A DNA stretch of 64,000 nucleotides from Pseudomonas graminis (lineage in GTDB: Bacteria > Pseudomonadota > Gammaproteobacteria > Pseudomonadales > Pseudomonadaceae): assembly GCF_001705435.1 (NCBI RefSeq), contig NZ_MDEN01000057.1, positions 153,771 to 217,770 of the forward strand, written 5' to 3'. Each line of letters opens with the position of its first letter. Within the stretch, counting starts at the first letter, position 1. Below, one piece after another: positions 36,013 to 46,894 of this stretch. The notes under the pieces were generated by a model that saw only the letters and a list, made by a program, of their open reading frames with translations, had not been told where the DNA came from and ran no database searches. The position numbers and the translations under genes are program-made.

Positions 36013-36291
36013 GTGGCCAACACACCTTCCGCCAAAAAACGTGCAAAACAGGCTGAGAAGCGTCGCAGCCACAACGCCAGCATGCGTTCCATGGTTCGTA
36101 CCTACATCAAGAATGTAGTTAAAGCCATCGACGCTAAAGACGCTGAAAAAGCGCAAGCTGCTTATGTTCTGGCTGTGCCAGTTATCGACCGTATGGCCGA
36201 TAAAGGCATCATCCACAAGAACAAAGCTGCTCGCCATAAAGGTCGCCTGAATGGCCACATCAAGGCTCTGAACCTTGCTGCTGCAGCCTAA
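36013..36291 (+). CDS. rpsT: 30S ribosomal protein S20
   Basis: A 92-residue basic protein: [34 protein letters not shown], ending [11 protein letters not shown]. This is the full S20 family sequence. It starts with GTG at 36013 with a GAGGAG ribosome site; non-ATG starts are a known feature of rpsT linked to S20 autoregulation in E. coli (TTG there). It is monocistronic, with a sigma-70 promoter before and a terminator after it. Confidence 0.98.
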   Translation: MANTPSAKKRAKQAEKRRSHNASMRSMVRTYIKNVVKAIDAKDAEKAQAAYVLAVPVIDRMADKGIIHKNKAARHKGRLNGHIKALNLAAAA

Positions 36292-36305
36292 GCGATTCGC
36301 TTGTT

Positions 36306-36333
36306 AAAAAACCGACCCCAGGGTCGGTTTTTT
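36306..36333. terminator. Bidirectional terminator between rpsT and creA
   Basis: A run of A, then ACCGACC, CCAG, GGTCGGT and TTTTTT. It serves rpsT on the forward strand and creA on the reverse. Confidence 0.92.
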
Positions 36334-36359
36334 ATTGCCTTCGATTTGCCTCTGCAGCT

Positions 36360-36830
36360 TCAAGGTGCCGGCGCAGGTGTCCATGGCAGGATCGGGATCG
36401 CGGTCACGGCATTCTGCGGACTGCCCTCGATGACCTTGTCGCTGTAAACGAGGTACACCAGCGTATTGCGCTTCTTGTCGAGGAATCGCACGACCTGCAT
36501 CGTCTTGAACACCAGCGAAGTTCGCTCCTTGAACACTTCGTCGCCATCCTTCAATTGCTCCTTGAAGTGAATGGGACCGACCTGCCGGCACGCGATGGAC
36601 GCTTCGGCACGATCTTCAGCCAGGCCCAGACCACCCTTCACCCCGCCGGTTTTCGCGCGAGACAGATAGCACGTCACACCGTCGACCTTGGGGTCGTCGA
36701 ATGCTTCGACCACAATCCGATCGTTAGGACCGACCATCTTGAACACAGTTGATACCTGGCCGATCTCTTCAGTCGATGCCAGCAACGGCAACATCAGCAA
36801 CGCGCCTACCAGCCCTTTCATGACTCGCAT
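36360..36830 (-). CDS. creA: CreA family exported protein
   Basis: A 156-residue protein with a signal peptide ([20 protein letters not shown]). The CreA core follows: [67 protein letters not shown], then [24 protein letters not shown]. CreA has no established function; it is conserved in proteobacteria. ATG 36830 is chosen so the signal peptide is at the N-terminus; an ATG at 36857 would add nine polar residues. It lies directly after proB, with 28 nt between. Confidence 0.92.
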   Translation of the reverse strand: MRVMKGLVGALLMLPLLASTEEIGQVSTVFKMVGPNDRIVVEAFDDPKVDGVTCYLSRAKTGGVKGGLGLAEDRAEASIACRQVGPIHFKEQLKDGDEVFKERTSLVFKTMQVVRFLDKKRNTLVYLVYSDKVIEGSPQNAVTAIPILPWTPAPAP

Positions 36831-36858
36831 GTATGCTTCCTTCTTTTGATGATGCACT

Positions 36859-37977
36859 TCAGACCAGAATCAGGTTGTCACGGTGCACGAGTTCAGGCTC
36901 GGCCATGTAACCCAGCTCCTTGACGATGGCGTCAGAGGGCAGACCGATGATCTTCTGCGCTTCGAGCGCGCTGTAATTGGTCAGCCCGCGGGCGATCTCA
37001 CGACCGTCAGCCGCCACGCAGACCACCATTTCGCCGCGACGAAAGCTGCCCTGCACCAGCTTGACACCGACAGGCAGCAAACTCTTATGGCTTTGGGTCA
37101 GCGCTTTTACCGCACCCTCGTCCAGCACCAGCGTGCCACGGGTTTGCAGATGCCCGGCCAGCCATTGCTTGCGAGCCGCGAGCATTTCGCGCTCCGGGGA
37201 CAGCAACGTGCCCAATCGCTCGCCCGCCTTCAGACGCGCCAGGACGCGCTCTATGCGGCCACCCACGATCACGGTGTGCGCACCGGAACGGGCGGCGAGT
37301 CGCGCCGCACGCAACTTGGTCTGCATGCCGCCACGACCCAGCGCACCGCCGGTGCCGCCAGCCACCGCATCAAGGGCGGGATCATCAGCGCGCGCTTCAT
37401 AAATGAGCTGCGCCTCGGGATTATTGCGAGGATCGGCGTCGAACATGCCGTCACGGTCGGTCAGGATGACCAACAGATCAGCTTCAACCAGGTTGGCCAC
37501 CAGAGCCGCCAAGGTGTCGTTGTCGCCGAAACGGATCTCGTCGGTGACGACGGTGTCGTTTTCGTTAATGACAGGGATGACTCCCAGCTCAACCAAAGTA
37601 CGCAACGTGCTTCGGGCGTTCAGGTAGCGCTTGCGATCGGACAGATCGTCGTGAGTGAGCAGAATCTGCGCAGTATGCCGTTGATGCTCGGCGAAGCTGG
37701 ATTCCCACGCCTGCACAAGACCCATCTGACCGATTGCTGCAGCGGCCTGAAGCTCATGCATGGCACTCGGTCGCGCAGTCCAGCCCAGACGGCTCATACC
37801 GGCCGCTACTGCGCCGGATGAAACCAGGACCAGCTCGACACCCGCCTCATGCAGGGCCACCATCTGCTCGACCCAAACACCCATCGCGTTGCGATCCAGA
37901 CCCTTGCCGTCCGCCGTCAGCAGCGCACTTCCGATCTTCACCACCCAACGCTGGGCACCTGTCACCTTGCTCCGCAT
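36859..37977 (-). CDS. proB: Glutamate 5-kinase ProB
   Basis: A 372-residue kinase. The amino-acid kinase domain ([71 protein letters not shown]) is followed by a C-terminal PUA domain (about 280-372). It makes glutamyl-5-phosphate, the first step of proline synthesis, and is feedback-inhibited by proline. It lies downstream of obgE on the same strand, with a terminator-like hairpin between. Confidence 0.97.
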   Translation of the reverse strand: MRSKVTGAQRWVVKIGSALLTADGKGLDRNAMGVWVEQMVALHEAGVELVLVSSGAVAAGMSRLGWTARPSAMHELQAAAAIGQMGLVQAWESSFAEHQRHTAQILLTHDDLSDRKRYLNARSTLRTLVELGVIPVINENDTVVTDEIRFGDNDTLAALVANLVEADLLVILTDRDGMFDADPRNNPEAQLIYEARADDPALDAVAGGTGGALGRGGMQTKLRAARLAARSGAHTVIVGGRIERVLARLKAGERLGTLLSPEREMLAARKQWLAGHLQTRGTLVLDEGAVKALTQSHKSLLPVGVKLVQGSFRRGEMVVCVAADGREIARGLTNYSALEAQKIIGLPSDAIVKELGYMAEPELVHRDNLILV

Positions 37978-38019
37978 GATCTTTCAACCTTAAGCCAGAG
38001 AGTCCGAATTCTAGATACT

Positions 38020-38043
38020 AAAACGCCGCTTCAAGAGCGGCGT
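38020..38043 (-). terminator. Hairpin between obgE and proB
   Basis: On the reverse strand, ACGCCGCT, a 5-nt loop, AGCGGCGT, then TTTT. It is 20 nt after the obgE stop and probably reduces read-through into proB. Confidence 0.8.
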
Positions 38044-38062
38044 CGTAGTTTACTTCAGTCGA

Positions 38063-39301
<1,239 letters not shown>

Positions 39302-39450
39302 TCACAAAGACGAGCAAACAACATAAATTCATAAGGCTCTTGCAAAGATGAGCGTTGCGATACCGATCAAAAACCAGCGACTTCACACCACAACGGCCCA
39401 CACAAACAGCTTTGCAAGAGACTCACCGGAAACAGACCCTTCTACAAACG

Positions 39451-39478
39451 AAAAAGCCCTGTCATCGACAGGGCTTTT
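39451..39478 (-). terminator. Terminator of rplU-rpmA
   Basis: On the reverse strand, AAGCCCTGTC, GATG, GACAGGGCTT and a T-run, 49 nt after the rpmA stop. The symmetric A/T runs also allow function in the other direction. Confidence 0.9.
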
Positions 39479-39527
39479 CAGCTCAGGAGGTATGAAGGTC
39501 AGGCCCTCATCCCCCCTGAACGCAAGA

Positions 39528-39800
39528 TTATGCCGCGACTTCAGTCTTTGGCACGATGCTTACATAGCGACGACCGAAGGCGCCTTTAACCTGGAACTTG
39601 ATCACGCCTTCGACTTTAGCGAACAGGGTGTGATCTTTGCCCATACCAACGCCGTAGCCAGCGTGGAATTGGGTGCCGCGCTGACGCACGATGATGTTGC
39701 CCGGAACGATAACCTGGCCGCCATACATCTTCACGCCAAGGCGTTTGGCTTCTGAGTCGCGACCGTTACGGGTACTACCACCAGCTTTTTTGTGTGCCAT
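39528..39800 (-). CDS. rpmA: 50S ribosomal protein L27
   Basis: A 90-residue protein beginning [20 protein letters not shown], then GVKMYGGQ and [13 protein letters not shown], the full L27 family sequence. It sits at the peptidyl transferase centre. It is co-transcribed with rplU, 33 nt upstream, with a good AGGAGAATT ribosome site. Confidence 0.98.
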   Translation of the reverse strand: MAHKKAGGSTRNGRDSEAKRLGVKMYGGQVIVPGNIIVRQRGTQFHAGYGVGMGKDHTLFAKVEGVIKFQVKGAFGRRYVSIVPKTEVAA

Positions 39801-39833
39801 GAGTCAATTCTCCTAGTGAGGATTAGGCTGAAA

Positions 39834-40148
39834 TTAAGCCTGAATACCGGTGATTTTGATCTCGGTGTACCACTGGCGGTGGCCCATACGCTTCATGTGG
39901 TGCTTACGACGACGGAACTTGATGATGCGGACTTTATCGTGACGACCTTGGGAGATCACTTCAGCCACAACGGTAGCGCCTGCAACAACTGGAGCGCCGA
40001 TGTTCACGTCGTCGCCATTGGCAACCAACAGAACGCGATCAAAAGTAACGGATTCGCCGGTAGCGATTTCCAGTTTTTCAATCTTCAGGTATTCACCTGG
40101 GGCGACCTTGTATTGCTTGCCGCCAGTAACGATTACTGCATAAGACAT
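39834..40148 (-). CDS. rplU: 50S ribosomal protein L21
   Basis: A 104-residue protein, [20 protein letters not shown]...[26 protein letters not shown], a complete L21. The ATG at 40148 is preceded by GGAGATACACC. Longer frames upstream are in the divergent promoter region shared with ispB. Confidence 0.98.
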   Translation of the reverse strand: MSYAVIVTGGKQYKVAPGEYLKIEKLEIATGESVTFDRVLLVANGDDVNIGAPVVAGATVVAEVISQGRHDKVRIIKFRRRKHHMKRMGHRQWYTEIKITGIQA

Positions 40149-40387
40149 GGTGTATCTCCGATAATCCTGCTCACCCAGCTCTTTATAGGAAGAGGTATTG
40201 GCTGGCATGGCTGCACAAGGCTGGAAGGCCGACATGCAATTGCGTAAGGCAGGTGCTGCCCAGGAAGTTAGGGTGCGCGATTGTACGCAAGCGATCAACG
40301 CCTTGCAAGCTGCGTTATGTCACGCCTTGACAGGGTGGGGCCTGCAACCTAGCATGCCGCGCAACCCTTCTGGAGCACGTCTCGCTG

Positions 40388-41356
40388 ATGCAACCCCAAG
40401 CCTTCTACACCGCTGTGGCGGACGACTTTACAGCCGTCGACCACATTATCAAGAAGCAGCTGACATCGCGCGTGCCGCTGGTCTCCAAAATCGGCGACTA
40501 CATCACTTCCGCTGGCGGTAAACGCCTGCGTCCGTTGCTCGTTCTGTTGTGCGGCAAAGCGCTGGGCTCTGGCGGTGATGACCTGCGCCTTTTGGCGGCG
40601 ACCATCGAATTCCTGCACACCGCCACCCTGCTCCACGACGACGTGGTAGACATGTCCGGCATGCGTCGCGGCCGCTCGACAGCCAACGCCATGTGGGGGA
40701 ACGCACCCAGCGTGCTGGTGGGGGATTTCCTGTATTCGCGCTCGTTCGAGATGATGGTTGAACTGGGCTCGATGCAGGTGATGCAGATCCTCTCGAAGGC
40801 CACGCGGGTCATCGCGGAAGGCGAAGTGCTGCAGCTGTCCAAAGTACGCGACGCCAGCACCACCGAAGAAACCTACATGGAAGTCATCCGCGGCAAAACC
40901 GCAATGCTCTTCGAAGCGTCGACCCACAGCGCCGCAGCCCTGGCCAACGCCGGCCCGGAGCAAAGCGAAGCGCTGCGTACCTTCGGCGATCATCTGGGTG
41001 TCGCTTTCCAACTCGTCGACGACCTGCTGGACTATCGCGGCGATGCGGAGACCCTCGGCAAGAACGTCGGTGATGACCTCGCCGAAGGCAAGCCCACTCT
41101 GCCGCTGATCTACACCATGCGCGAAGGCACCGCTGAACAGGCTGCGCTGGTTCGTCAGGCCATTCAGAAGGGCGGCCTGGAAGATCTCGAAAGCATCCGC
41201 GACGCCGTGGAAACATCAGGCGCCCTCGAGTACACCGCCCAGCTGGCACGCGACTACATCGCTCGCGCCATTGCCTGTCTGGATGTGCTGCCGCCGAGCG
41301 TCTATCGCGACGCACTCGTCGAGCTGAGTGAATTTGCGGTCGCTCGCACACACTGA
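40388..41356 (+). CDS. ispB: Octaprenyl (polyprenyl) diphosphate synthase IspB
   Basis: A 322-residue trans-prenyltransferase. It has GGKRLRPLLVLLC, the first aspartate-rich motif HDDVVDMSGMRRG and the second QLVDDLLDYRG, plus KTAMLFEAS and GDDLAEGKPTLPLIY. It makes the long polyprenyl tail of ubiquinone; in Pseudomonas the tail is C45, so solanesyl is likely. It is divergent from rplU and is followed by a terminator. Confidence 0.95.
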   Translation: MQPQAFYTAVADDFTAVDHIIKKQLTSRVPLVSKIGDYITSAGGKRLRPLLVLLCGKALGSGGDDLRLLAATIEFLHTATLLHDDVVDMSGMRRGRSTANAMWGNAPSVLVGDFLYSRSFEMMVELGSMQVMQILSKATRVIAEGEVLQLSKVRDASTTEETYMEVIRGKTAMLFEASTHSAAALANAGPEQSEALRTFGDHLGVAFQLVDDLLDYRGDAETLGKNVGDDLAEGKPTLPLIYTMREGTAEQAALVRQAIQKGGLEDLESIRDAVETSGALEYTAQLARDYIARAIACLDVLPPSVYRDALVELSEFAVARTH

Positions 41357-41380
41357 CCGCTGCCCCGCTCCATTCCGCTG

Positions 41381-41406
41381 AAAGCCCGTCCATGTGACGG
41401 GCTTTT
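41381..41406 (+). terminator. Rho-independent terminator of ispB
   Basis: AAAGCCCGTC, CATGT, GACGGGCTTT, then TT: a perfect 10-bp stem 25 nt after the ispB stop. Confidence 0.92.
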
Positions 41407-41490
41407 TGTTGTGCGGGATTCAGGCCCGCCCTCAAGGCCTGCCCCGCCAGCAATGCGAATTAATCTCGAATAGATCCTTGCTATTCCTCA

Positions 41491-41509
41491 GATAAGAATT
41501 ATTCTCATT
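41491..41509. promoter_or_regulatory. Fur box upstream of the small gene at 41531
   Basis: GATAAGAATTATTCTCATT. On the reverse strand this reads AATGAGAATAATTCTTATC, which is close to the ideal Fur 19-mer with the symmetric GAAT-N-ATTC core. It ends 21 bp before the start codon, where bound Fur-Fe would block transcription. Confidence 0.82.
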
Positions 41510-41530
41510 GAAACATTCAAGGAGAATCAC

Positions 41531-41773
41531 ATGACGTATCTGATTGATGCCTGGCTTGACCGGCCACAACCCTACCTGCGCATCCTCGATCGCGAGACGG
41601 GTCAAGTGTGTGCGGTGCTGGAAGAAGAGGCGCTGGACGAATTGCGCGATCAGGGGGATCTGGATGTCAGCAGCCTGAGTTCAAGCGAACCCGGCGTTCA
41701 GAAGGAGATGGTGCGGAGCCTGTTTCTGTTCTGCTATGCGCGGGCATTGCGTCCGACCAGTGAACTGCATTGA
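41531..41773 (+). CDS. Small conserved protein, iron-regulated (PA4570-like)
   Basis: An 80-residue acidic protein (MTYLIDAWLDRPQPYLRILDRETGQVCAVLEEEALDELRDQGDLD). It has no signal peptide, membrane segment or known domain. It has AAGGAG upstream and a convincing Fur box. Its position between ispB and the FKBP gene matches PA4570 of P. aeruginosa, which I recall as strongly induced by iron limitation. The function is unknown. Single conserved Cys residues are too few for an iron-sulfur site. Confidence 0.8.
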   Translation: MTYLIDAWLDRPQPYLRILDRETGQVCAVLEEEALDELRDQGDLDVSSLSSSEPGVQKEMVRSLFLFCYARALRPTSELH

Positions 41774-41793
41774 TGACGACACCTAAAATGACA

Positions 41794-41824
41794 ATGCCGA
41801 GCCAGCGCGGGGCTGACTCGGCAT
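41794..41824. terminator. Hairpin between convergent genes at 41773 and 41856
   Basis: ATGCCGAGCCAGC (41794-41806) and GCTGACTCGGCAT (41812-41824) pair over 13 positions with one mismatch. There is no strong T-run. It likely marks the shared 3' end of the small gene and fklB. Confidence 0.6.
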
Positions 41825-41855
41825 CTGTCGAGCGTGAAGCGGTCGCTACAGAGGC

Positions 41856-42473
41856 TTACAGAACGTCGAGCAGTTCAACGTCGAAGACCAGAACGCTGTG
41901 CGGCGGAATGCTGCCAACGCCTTGAGCGCCGTAGGCCAGTTCGCTAGGAACATACAGACGCCATTTGCTGCCGGCCTTCATCAGTTGCAGGGCTTCGGTC
42001 CAGCCTGGGATCACGCCGCCAACCGGGAATTCAGCCGGCTCGCCACGATCGTAGGAGCTGTCAAACACAGTGCCGTCGATCAGCATCCCGTGGTAGTGAG
42101 TGCGCACGTTGCTTTCGCGGGTCGGCTGAGCGCCTTCGCCCGCAGTGATCACTTCATATTGCAGACCGGAGGCCAGAGTGGTCACGCCATCACGCTTGGC
42201 GTTCTCGGTCAGGTATTCCTTGCCGGTGCCAGCGGCTGCTTCAGCTTTGGCCGCTGCTTCGGCTTGCATGATTTCGCGGATGACTTTGAAGCTCGCACCC
42301 ATTTCTTCCTGGCCAACGCGGCTCGGTTTGCCGGCAAAGGCGTCGGTCAGACCGGCCAGAATGGCGTCGAGGTCGACGCCCGGCGGCGGGTTGTCACGCA
42401 GTTGGTCGCCCAGCTGACGACCAATACCGTAGCTGACGCGGGTTTCGTCGGTGGACAGATTGACTTCGGACAT
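41856..42473 (-). CDS. fklB: FKBP-type peptidyl-prolyl isomerase FklB
   Basis: A 205-residue FkpA/FklB-type protein. The N-terminal helical dimerisation part (DETRVSYGIGRQLGDQL; about 1-90) is followed by the FKBP domain (GLQYEVITAGEGAQPTRESNVRTHYHGMLIDGTVFDSSYDRG...GVIPGWTEALQLMKAGSKWRLYVPSELAYG...). No signal peptide is seen, so it is cytosolic FklB rather than FkpA. The dimer arm gives chaperone activity in the family. Confidence 0.94.
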   Translation of the reverse strand: MSEVNLSTDETRVSYGIGRQLGDQLRDNPPPGVDLDAILAGLTDAFAGKPSRVGQEEMGASFKVIREIMQAEAAAKAEAAAGTGKEYLTENAKRDGVTTLASGLQYEVITAGEGAQPTRESNVRTHYHGMLIDGTVFDSSYDRGEPAEFPVGGVIPGWTEALQLMKAGSKWRLYVPSELAYGAQGVGSIPPHSVLVFDVELLDVL

Positions 42474-42558
42474 GACACTGCTCCGCTGAAGAGCACCCGT
42501 GGGTGCTCACATTTAAAGGCCGGGCAGACTAGCACAAAGGGCAATATCCAGTAAAAAC

Positions 42559-42864
42559 CTACAAGGTCGAGCGGATGGACAGGGGGATCTTGACGTTCTG
42601 GTCCAGGGCGTCTTCCACGCCACACATCTCATCATGGACCACGGCGTGGACCAGACTGAACGGGATGGGCGGCACAGATTGCAGGAGTTGCCGTGCGTGC
42701 TCGACCGAACGCAGGTGCAACGCTTTGTTCTGTGCGTCGACCAGACGATGTGCGACGCCCTGCATCCGCGCTTCCAGCAGGTAGATGCCGCCTTCGATGG
42801 AGATAAGGTTGAGTTCGTCGATGCGGCCGGCGCCGGCGTGTGAGGTGAGTTCCTGCAAGTTCAT
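42559..42864 (-). CDS. DUF6482-type small conserved protein (PA4573-like)
   Basis: A 101-residue protein, MNLQELTSHAGAGRIDELNLISIEGGIYLLEARMQGVAHRLVDAQNKALHLRSVEHARQLLQSV. It has a mixed alpha/beta pattern, with no membrane part or catalytic motif. I recognise it as a pseudomonad small-protein family now called DUF6482; the number is from memory. ATG 42864 gives the conserved N-terminus; an upstream start at 42918 is less likely. Function is unknown. Confidence 0.75.
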   Translation of the reverse strand: MNLQELTSHAGAGRIDELNLISIEGGIYLLEARMQGVAHRLVDAQNKALHLRSVEHARQLLQSVPPIPFSLVHAVVHDEMCGVEDALDQNVKIPLSIRSTL

Positions 42865-43003
42865 GGCTAAGCCTCGTGGTGACTGGCTGAATAAGCGAAC
42901 CCCAAGTCTCGCTGACACTGGCCTGAGCGCAAGGGACCAGCAGTGCCGCTGGTCATATTGGCTCGTAACGCTTCGATCACCCTACAGCCGGAAGCGCAGG
43001 CGA

Positions 43004-43492
43004 TCAGTGCTTGGTCAGCTTGTCCAGATAGCCCATCGCGAAGGCAGAGACCACGAATGTCATGTGGATGATCACGTACCACATCAGGTATTGAGGCTCG
43101 ATGTTCTTGGCGTCCATGAACACCCGCAACAGGTGAATGGACGAAATCGCGACGATGGACGCGGCGACTTTCATCTTCAGCGACGAAGAATCCATCTTGC
43201 CCAGCCAGTTGAGCTTTTCCTTGCCTTCGTCGATATCGAGTTGAGACACGAAGTTTTCGTAGCCGGAGATCATCACCATGACCAGCAGACCACCGACCAG
43301 CGCCATGTCGATCAACGACAGCAGCACCAGAATCAGGTCCGATTCGGCCAGCGCGAACACGTTAGGGATGATGTGAAAGATTTCCTGGAAAAACTTCAGC
43401 GCCAGCGCCAGAAGCCCCAGAGACAAACCGAAGTAGATCGGCGCCAGCAACCAGCGCGATGCGTACATGGCATTTTCGATAAAACGTTCCAT
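43004..43492 (-). CDS. YqhA / UPF0114 family inner-membrane protein
   Basis: A 162-residue protein with about four hydrophobic helices and the family opening [27 protein letters not shown]. The conserved [25 protein letters not shown] and [17 protein letters not shown] segments follow. The family (TIGR00645) is widespread and its function is not established. It is monocistronic, with the same neighbour order as P. aeruginosa. Confidence 0.92.
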   Translation of the reverse strand: MERFIENAMYASRWLLAPIYFGLSLGLLALALKFFQEIFHIIPNVFALAESDLILVLLSLIDMALVGGLLVMVMISGYENFVSQLDIDEGKEKLNWLGKMDSSSLKMKVAASIVAISSIHLLRVFMDAKNIEPQYLMWYVIIHMTFVVSAFAMGYLDKLTKH

Positions 43493-43576
43493 TGAAGCTC
43501 ACAGATCATTGAAAAGCTCGCGAGTATAGGGCGAAGGCCAATTAGCACAACCCACCGCGAAAAGAGTTGAAACAAT

Positions 43577-43594
43577 AACGCCCGATCGGGCGTT
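43577..43594 (-). terminator. Palindromic terminator after the gene at 43664
   Basis: AACGCCCGATCGGGCGTT is a perfect 18-bp palindrome. On the reverse strand it is followed by ATTGTTT. It lies about 70 nt after the stop of the upstream reverse-strand gene. Confidence 0.65.
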
Positions 43595-43663
43595 GGAGAA
43601 GATCGACGAATCCGCATTTTGGAGACCGCAGAAAGCACATGCGGACGCGTCGAGAGGCTGGGA

Positions 43664-43996
43664 TCAGTTGACCGGAGACGTCCGCTGAGCCTGAGCAGCG
43701 TCGCTGTTGATCCTTCGCAGCTCCCCTTGAAGGTGAAGGCCCCAGATCGGGATCTCCTCCGCCGTTTCATAGCCATGCAACACAAGGCTTTCAGCAATGG
43801 CATCAAGCACCGATTCGGCAGCAATCGGTCCATGAAAAGGCCCCTGAGCCTTGAGTGCCGAGGGCTGTTCGCCAGACATTCCGGCAGCGAACAACAAGGT
43901 CCACATTCCTGTATCGCCTGACAACGGGCGAACGACACATTCGATTCGGGTCACCAGACCCAGGCATTGGCGAGTCAGACAGAGGCTGCGCGGCAT
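43664..43996 (-). CDS. Conserved hypothetical protein (PA4575-like)
   Basis: A 110-residue protein, MPRSLCLTRQCLGLVTRIECVVRPLSGDTGMWTLLFAAGMSGEQP, with a C-terminal helical part (ESVLDAIAESLVLHGYETAEEIPIWGLHLQGELRRIN). There is no signal peptide or named domain. The start at 43996 has GAGGAG 6 nt upstream, which decides against longer in-frame starts at 44026 and 44143. It lies downstream of the Lon-like gene on the same strand, with a terminator between. Function is unknown. Confidence 0.78.
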   Translation of the reverse strand: MPRSLCLTRQCLGLVTRIECVVRPLSGDTGMWTLLFAAGMSGEQPSALKAQGPFHGPIAAESVLDAIAESLVLHGYETAEEIPIWGLHLQGELRRINSDAAQAQRTSPVN

Positions 43997-44122
43997 GGCG
44001 AGCTCCTCATTGATTGCAGTATTCATTTCTTTCGCAGAACGAGAGAAATGCGTCAGTCCCTTTGACAACTGCTGCAACCCGACAATATCGAACAAATACC
44101 CCGTTGGAAAAGCGCGAAAACG

Positions 44123-44161
44123 AAAAGGGCGCCGAATGGTCATTTTGCCATCAAGCGCCCC
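44123..44161 (-). terminator. Terminator of the Lon-like gene
   Basis: On the reverse strand, a GGGGCGC/GCGCCC outer stem enclosing a smaller ATGG/CCAT stem, followed by TTTTCGTTTTC. It is 21 nt after the stop. Confidence 0.75.
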
Positions 44162-44181
44162 GTTTCATTGACGTCAAAGGC

Positions 44182-46614
44182 CTAGCTTTTCAGCTCGGGC
44201 TGTAATTGTGGCGCCTCCTTTTCGAGCTCTTTGAGGTCGTCGTCGCTGAGCATTTCAGCGATGTCGCGAAGGCGGTCCACTACCCTGCCATTGACCGAAT
44301 CATCGGGGAACTGACCGTCTTCGTCCGCTTCTCCGACCGGCATGCCCACCAACAGGCTCAGCGCTTCATCCACCTGACGCACGGCGTACACGTGGAACTG
44401 GCCGGCGCGAACCGCTTGCAGCACGCGCTCGTCGAGCATCAGCGTGGCAACGTTGGCATGGGGAATGATGGCGCCTTGATCGCCCGTAAGACCTCGGGCT
44501 TCGCAGAGCCGGAAGAATCCTTCGATCTTCTCGTTGACGCCACCCACCGCCTGGACTTCACCGAACTGGTTGATCGAGCCGGTGATGGCGAAGCACTGCT
44601 TGAGCGGGGTTTTCGACAGTGCGGAAATCAGCGTGCAGACCTCGCCGAGGGACGCGCTGTCGCCATCGACGTAGCCGTATGACTGCTCCAGCGCGATGCT
44701 CGCGGAAATGGCCAGCGGGAATTCCTGGGCATAACGGCTGCCCAGATAACCGGTCAAGATCATTACGCCCTTGGAGTGAATCGGCTGACCCAAGTTGACC
44801 TCACGCTCGATGTCGACGATGCCGCTGCCACCCGGGTAGACCGTCGCTGAAATGCGCGCCGGCACACCGAACGCGGAATCCCCCACCTCCAGCACCGTCA
44901 GGCCATTGCATTTGCCGACTGCCGCGCCATGGGTGTCGATCAGGATGATGCCCGCCAGCATGTCGTCGAGAATGCGTGCGGACACACGACCGGTGCGGGT
45001 GGCCTTGGCCTTCAACGCCCGCTCGATGTGTCCGGCGTCGGTGCGCTCGTCACCGGCCACGCTGCGGATGAAGTCCGCCTCGCTGACCAGTTGAAACAGA
45101 TCGCCGATGCGCGCCGACAAGCGCCCCTGATGCTCGGCGAGACGCGCACTGTACGTGGCAAGGCGCGCGACCGCGTCCGCCGTCAGGGGCGCCATGCCCT
45201 CCTCCGAGGTCCGGGTTTTGAGCAGCTGGGCGAATTGCTCCAGGCTCTCGTCGACCATCGGGATGTCTTCGTCGAAATCCACCAGCACCCGGAACATCTC
45301 CTGGAAGTCCGGATCGAGGTCCTGCAGCGTGTAATAGAGCGATCGTGCGCCAATGATGATGACTTTGACCTGCAGCGGAATGGTCTGCGGGGTCAGGGTC
45401 ACGGTAGCCAGACGCCCCAGCTCACCCAACGGTGCTTCCATCTTCAGCTTGCGCGATTGCAGGGAGCGCTTGAGGGCGTCCCACACGAATGGCTCGCTGA
45501 GCATTTTTTCGGCTTCGAGCACCAGAAAGCCGCCGTTGGCCCGGTGAAACGCTCCAGGCCGTAGCTGACGATAGGTGGTGTAAAGCGCGCCCTGATCGGT
45601 GCTGTATTCGATACGGCCGAAGAGGTTGTCGTAAGTCGGGTGTGGTTCGAACACCACCGGCGCACCACCGCTGGCGGCATGGCCGACCATCAGGCTTGGG
45701 CAGTATTGCTCTTCGAGCAGCTTGCGTGCCTGGGCATCGGTTTTGCTGTCGTCGACCAGTTGCTCGACCACGGTTTTCAGCAGGTTGACCTGCACCGCCT
45801 GGAGGTAGGCGCACACCGCGGCGTTTTCGGCGTACTGCTCGGACAACGGTGCCAGCAGGGGCTGAAGCGCGAGGATGATGGTCTCTTCATTGAGCTCACG
45901 CATCTGGTTGTTGGACTCGCGCTTCCACTGCGGCAGGCTGGCGAGCTCTTCATTCAATCGCTCCTCCAGCGCCGAAATATCGGTGTGAAAACGCTCGCGC
46001 TCGACTTCCGGCAATTGCGAAAACTCGGCCTCGTCCAGCGCCTTGCCTTCGAGCATCGGGGTGAATGCGATATTGGTGTTGTCGCGGTACAGCGCGATGT
46101 CCTTTTCCAGCGCAAGACGCTCGATGACGTCGAGTGCACGGTCATAGCGCTGGTTGAAGGCGCGGTCGATCGAGCTCTTCTTTTGCTGGTAGGACGGATG
46201 CTCGAACACCGCAGGAAACGTCGACAGCAGGTTGTCGATCAGTCCGTTGATGTCGGCAATGAACGCACTGGCGCTGCCGGGCGGCAATTCCAATGCGCGC
46301 GGCTCGCGGGCGTCGTCAAAATTGTTGACGTACACCCAGTCCGACGGCGTCTGCATGCGCTTGGCTTCGGCCTTGAGGTAGCGTTTGACGAAAGAGAAGC
46401 GCCCGGTGCCAGACTCGCCCATGACGAACACGTTGTAGCCGGGGCGCGGCATGGCGACGCCAAATTGCAGGGCTTCGACCGCTCGTTCCTGGCCGAGCAC
46501 GCCGCGAAAGGGTTCCAGATCGTTGGTTGTCGTGAAGCTGAACTGTTCAGCGGAAAAGGGACGGGTCAGCGCTTCGGGCGCAAGTCGCAAGCTGGCAGCA
46601 ACAGAATCGGGCAT
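44182..46614 (-). CDS. Lon-like ATP-dependent protease (LonB/YcbZ type)
   Basis: An 810-residue protein with an N-terminal AAA-like part and a C-terminal Lon protease domain. The catalytic dyad is S653 in DGDSASLGEV and K696 in NEKIEGF. The P-loop position (about 66-74) reads GESGTGRFS, where Arg replaces the Walker A Lys, as reported for the YcbZ branch. An inserted coiled-coil region (about 170-260) is present. It has no N-terminal Lon substrate domain and is distinct from the housekeeping Lon. The corresponding P. aeruginosa gene is PA4576. Whether it hydrolyses ATP is unclear from the altered motif. Confidence 0.9.
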   Translation of the reverse strand: MPDSVAASLRLAPEALTRPFSAEQFSFTTTNDLEPFRGVLGQERAVEALQFGVAMPRPGYNVFVMGESGTGRFSFVKRYLKAEAKRMQTPSDWVYVNNFDDAREPRALELPPGSASAFIADINGLIDNLLSTFPAVFEHPSYQQKKSSIDRAFNQRYDRALDVIERLALEKDIALYRDNTNIAFTPMLEGKALDEAEFSQLPEVERERFHTDISALEERLNEELASLPQWKRESNNQMRELNEETIILALQPLLAPLSEQYAENAAVCAYLQAVQVNLLKTVVEQLVDDSKTDAQARKLLEEQYCPSLMVGHAASGGAPVVFEPHPTYDNLFGRIEYSTDQGALYTTYRQLRPGAFHRANGGFLVLEAEKMLSEPFVWDALKRSLQSRKLKMEAPLGELGRLATVTLTPQTIPLQVKVIIIGARSLYYTLQDLDPDFQEMFRVLVDFDEDIPMVDESLEQFAQLLKTRTSEEGMAPLTADAVARLATYSARLAEHQGRLSARIGDLFQLVSEADFIRSVAGDERTDAGHIERALKAKATRTGRVSARILDDMLAGIILIDTHGAAVGKCNGLTVLEVGDSAFGVPARISATVYPGGSGIVDIEREVNLGQPIHSKGVMILTGYLGSRYAQEFPLAISASIALEQSYGYVDGDSASLGEVCTLISALSKTPLKQCFAITGSINQFGEVQAVGGVNEKIEGFFRLCEARGLTGDQGAIIPHANVATLMLDERVLQAVRAGQFHVYAVRQVDEALSLLVGMPVGEADEDGQFPDDSVNGRVVDRLRDIAEMLSDDDLKELEKEAPQLQPELKS

Positions 46615-46894
46615 CGGACATCCTTACATCAGGCGGGGCAGATGGGCGCATTCTGGCGCTCGCCGCACCGCACTGGCAAGGCATGAACCACCTGATCGCT
46701 TTTCCGTATGAGGAACCTGCCTACACACCCGGCGGAGGTGGATTACACGCAACAATCTGCAATTGCTGACGGAACGTTCATATCGTGCCTAAACTCCAAC
46801 TTGCGCGGCCGGTAACAATTTAAATAACCGGTTCGCCCTGGCGCCCTTACGGCCAGGAATCCGACCCTTGGTTGAAACAACAGAGACTAAAGCT

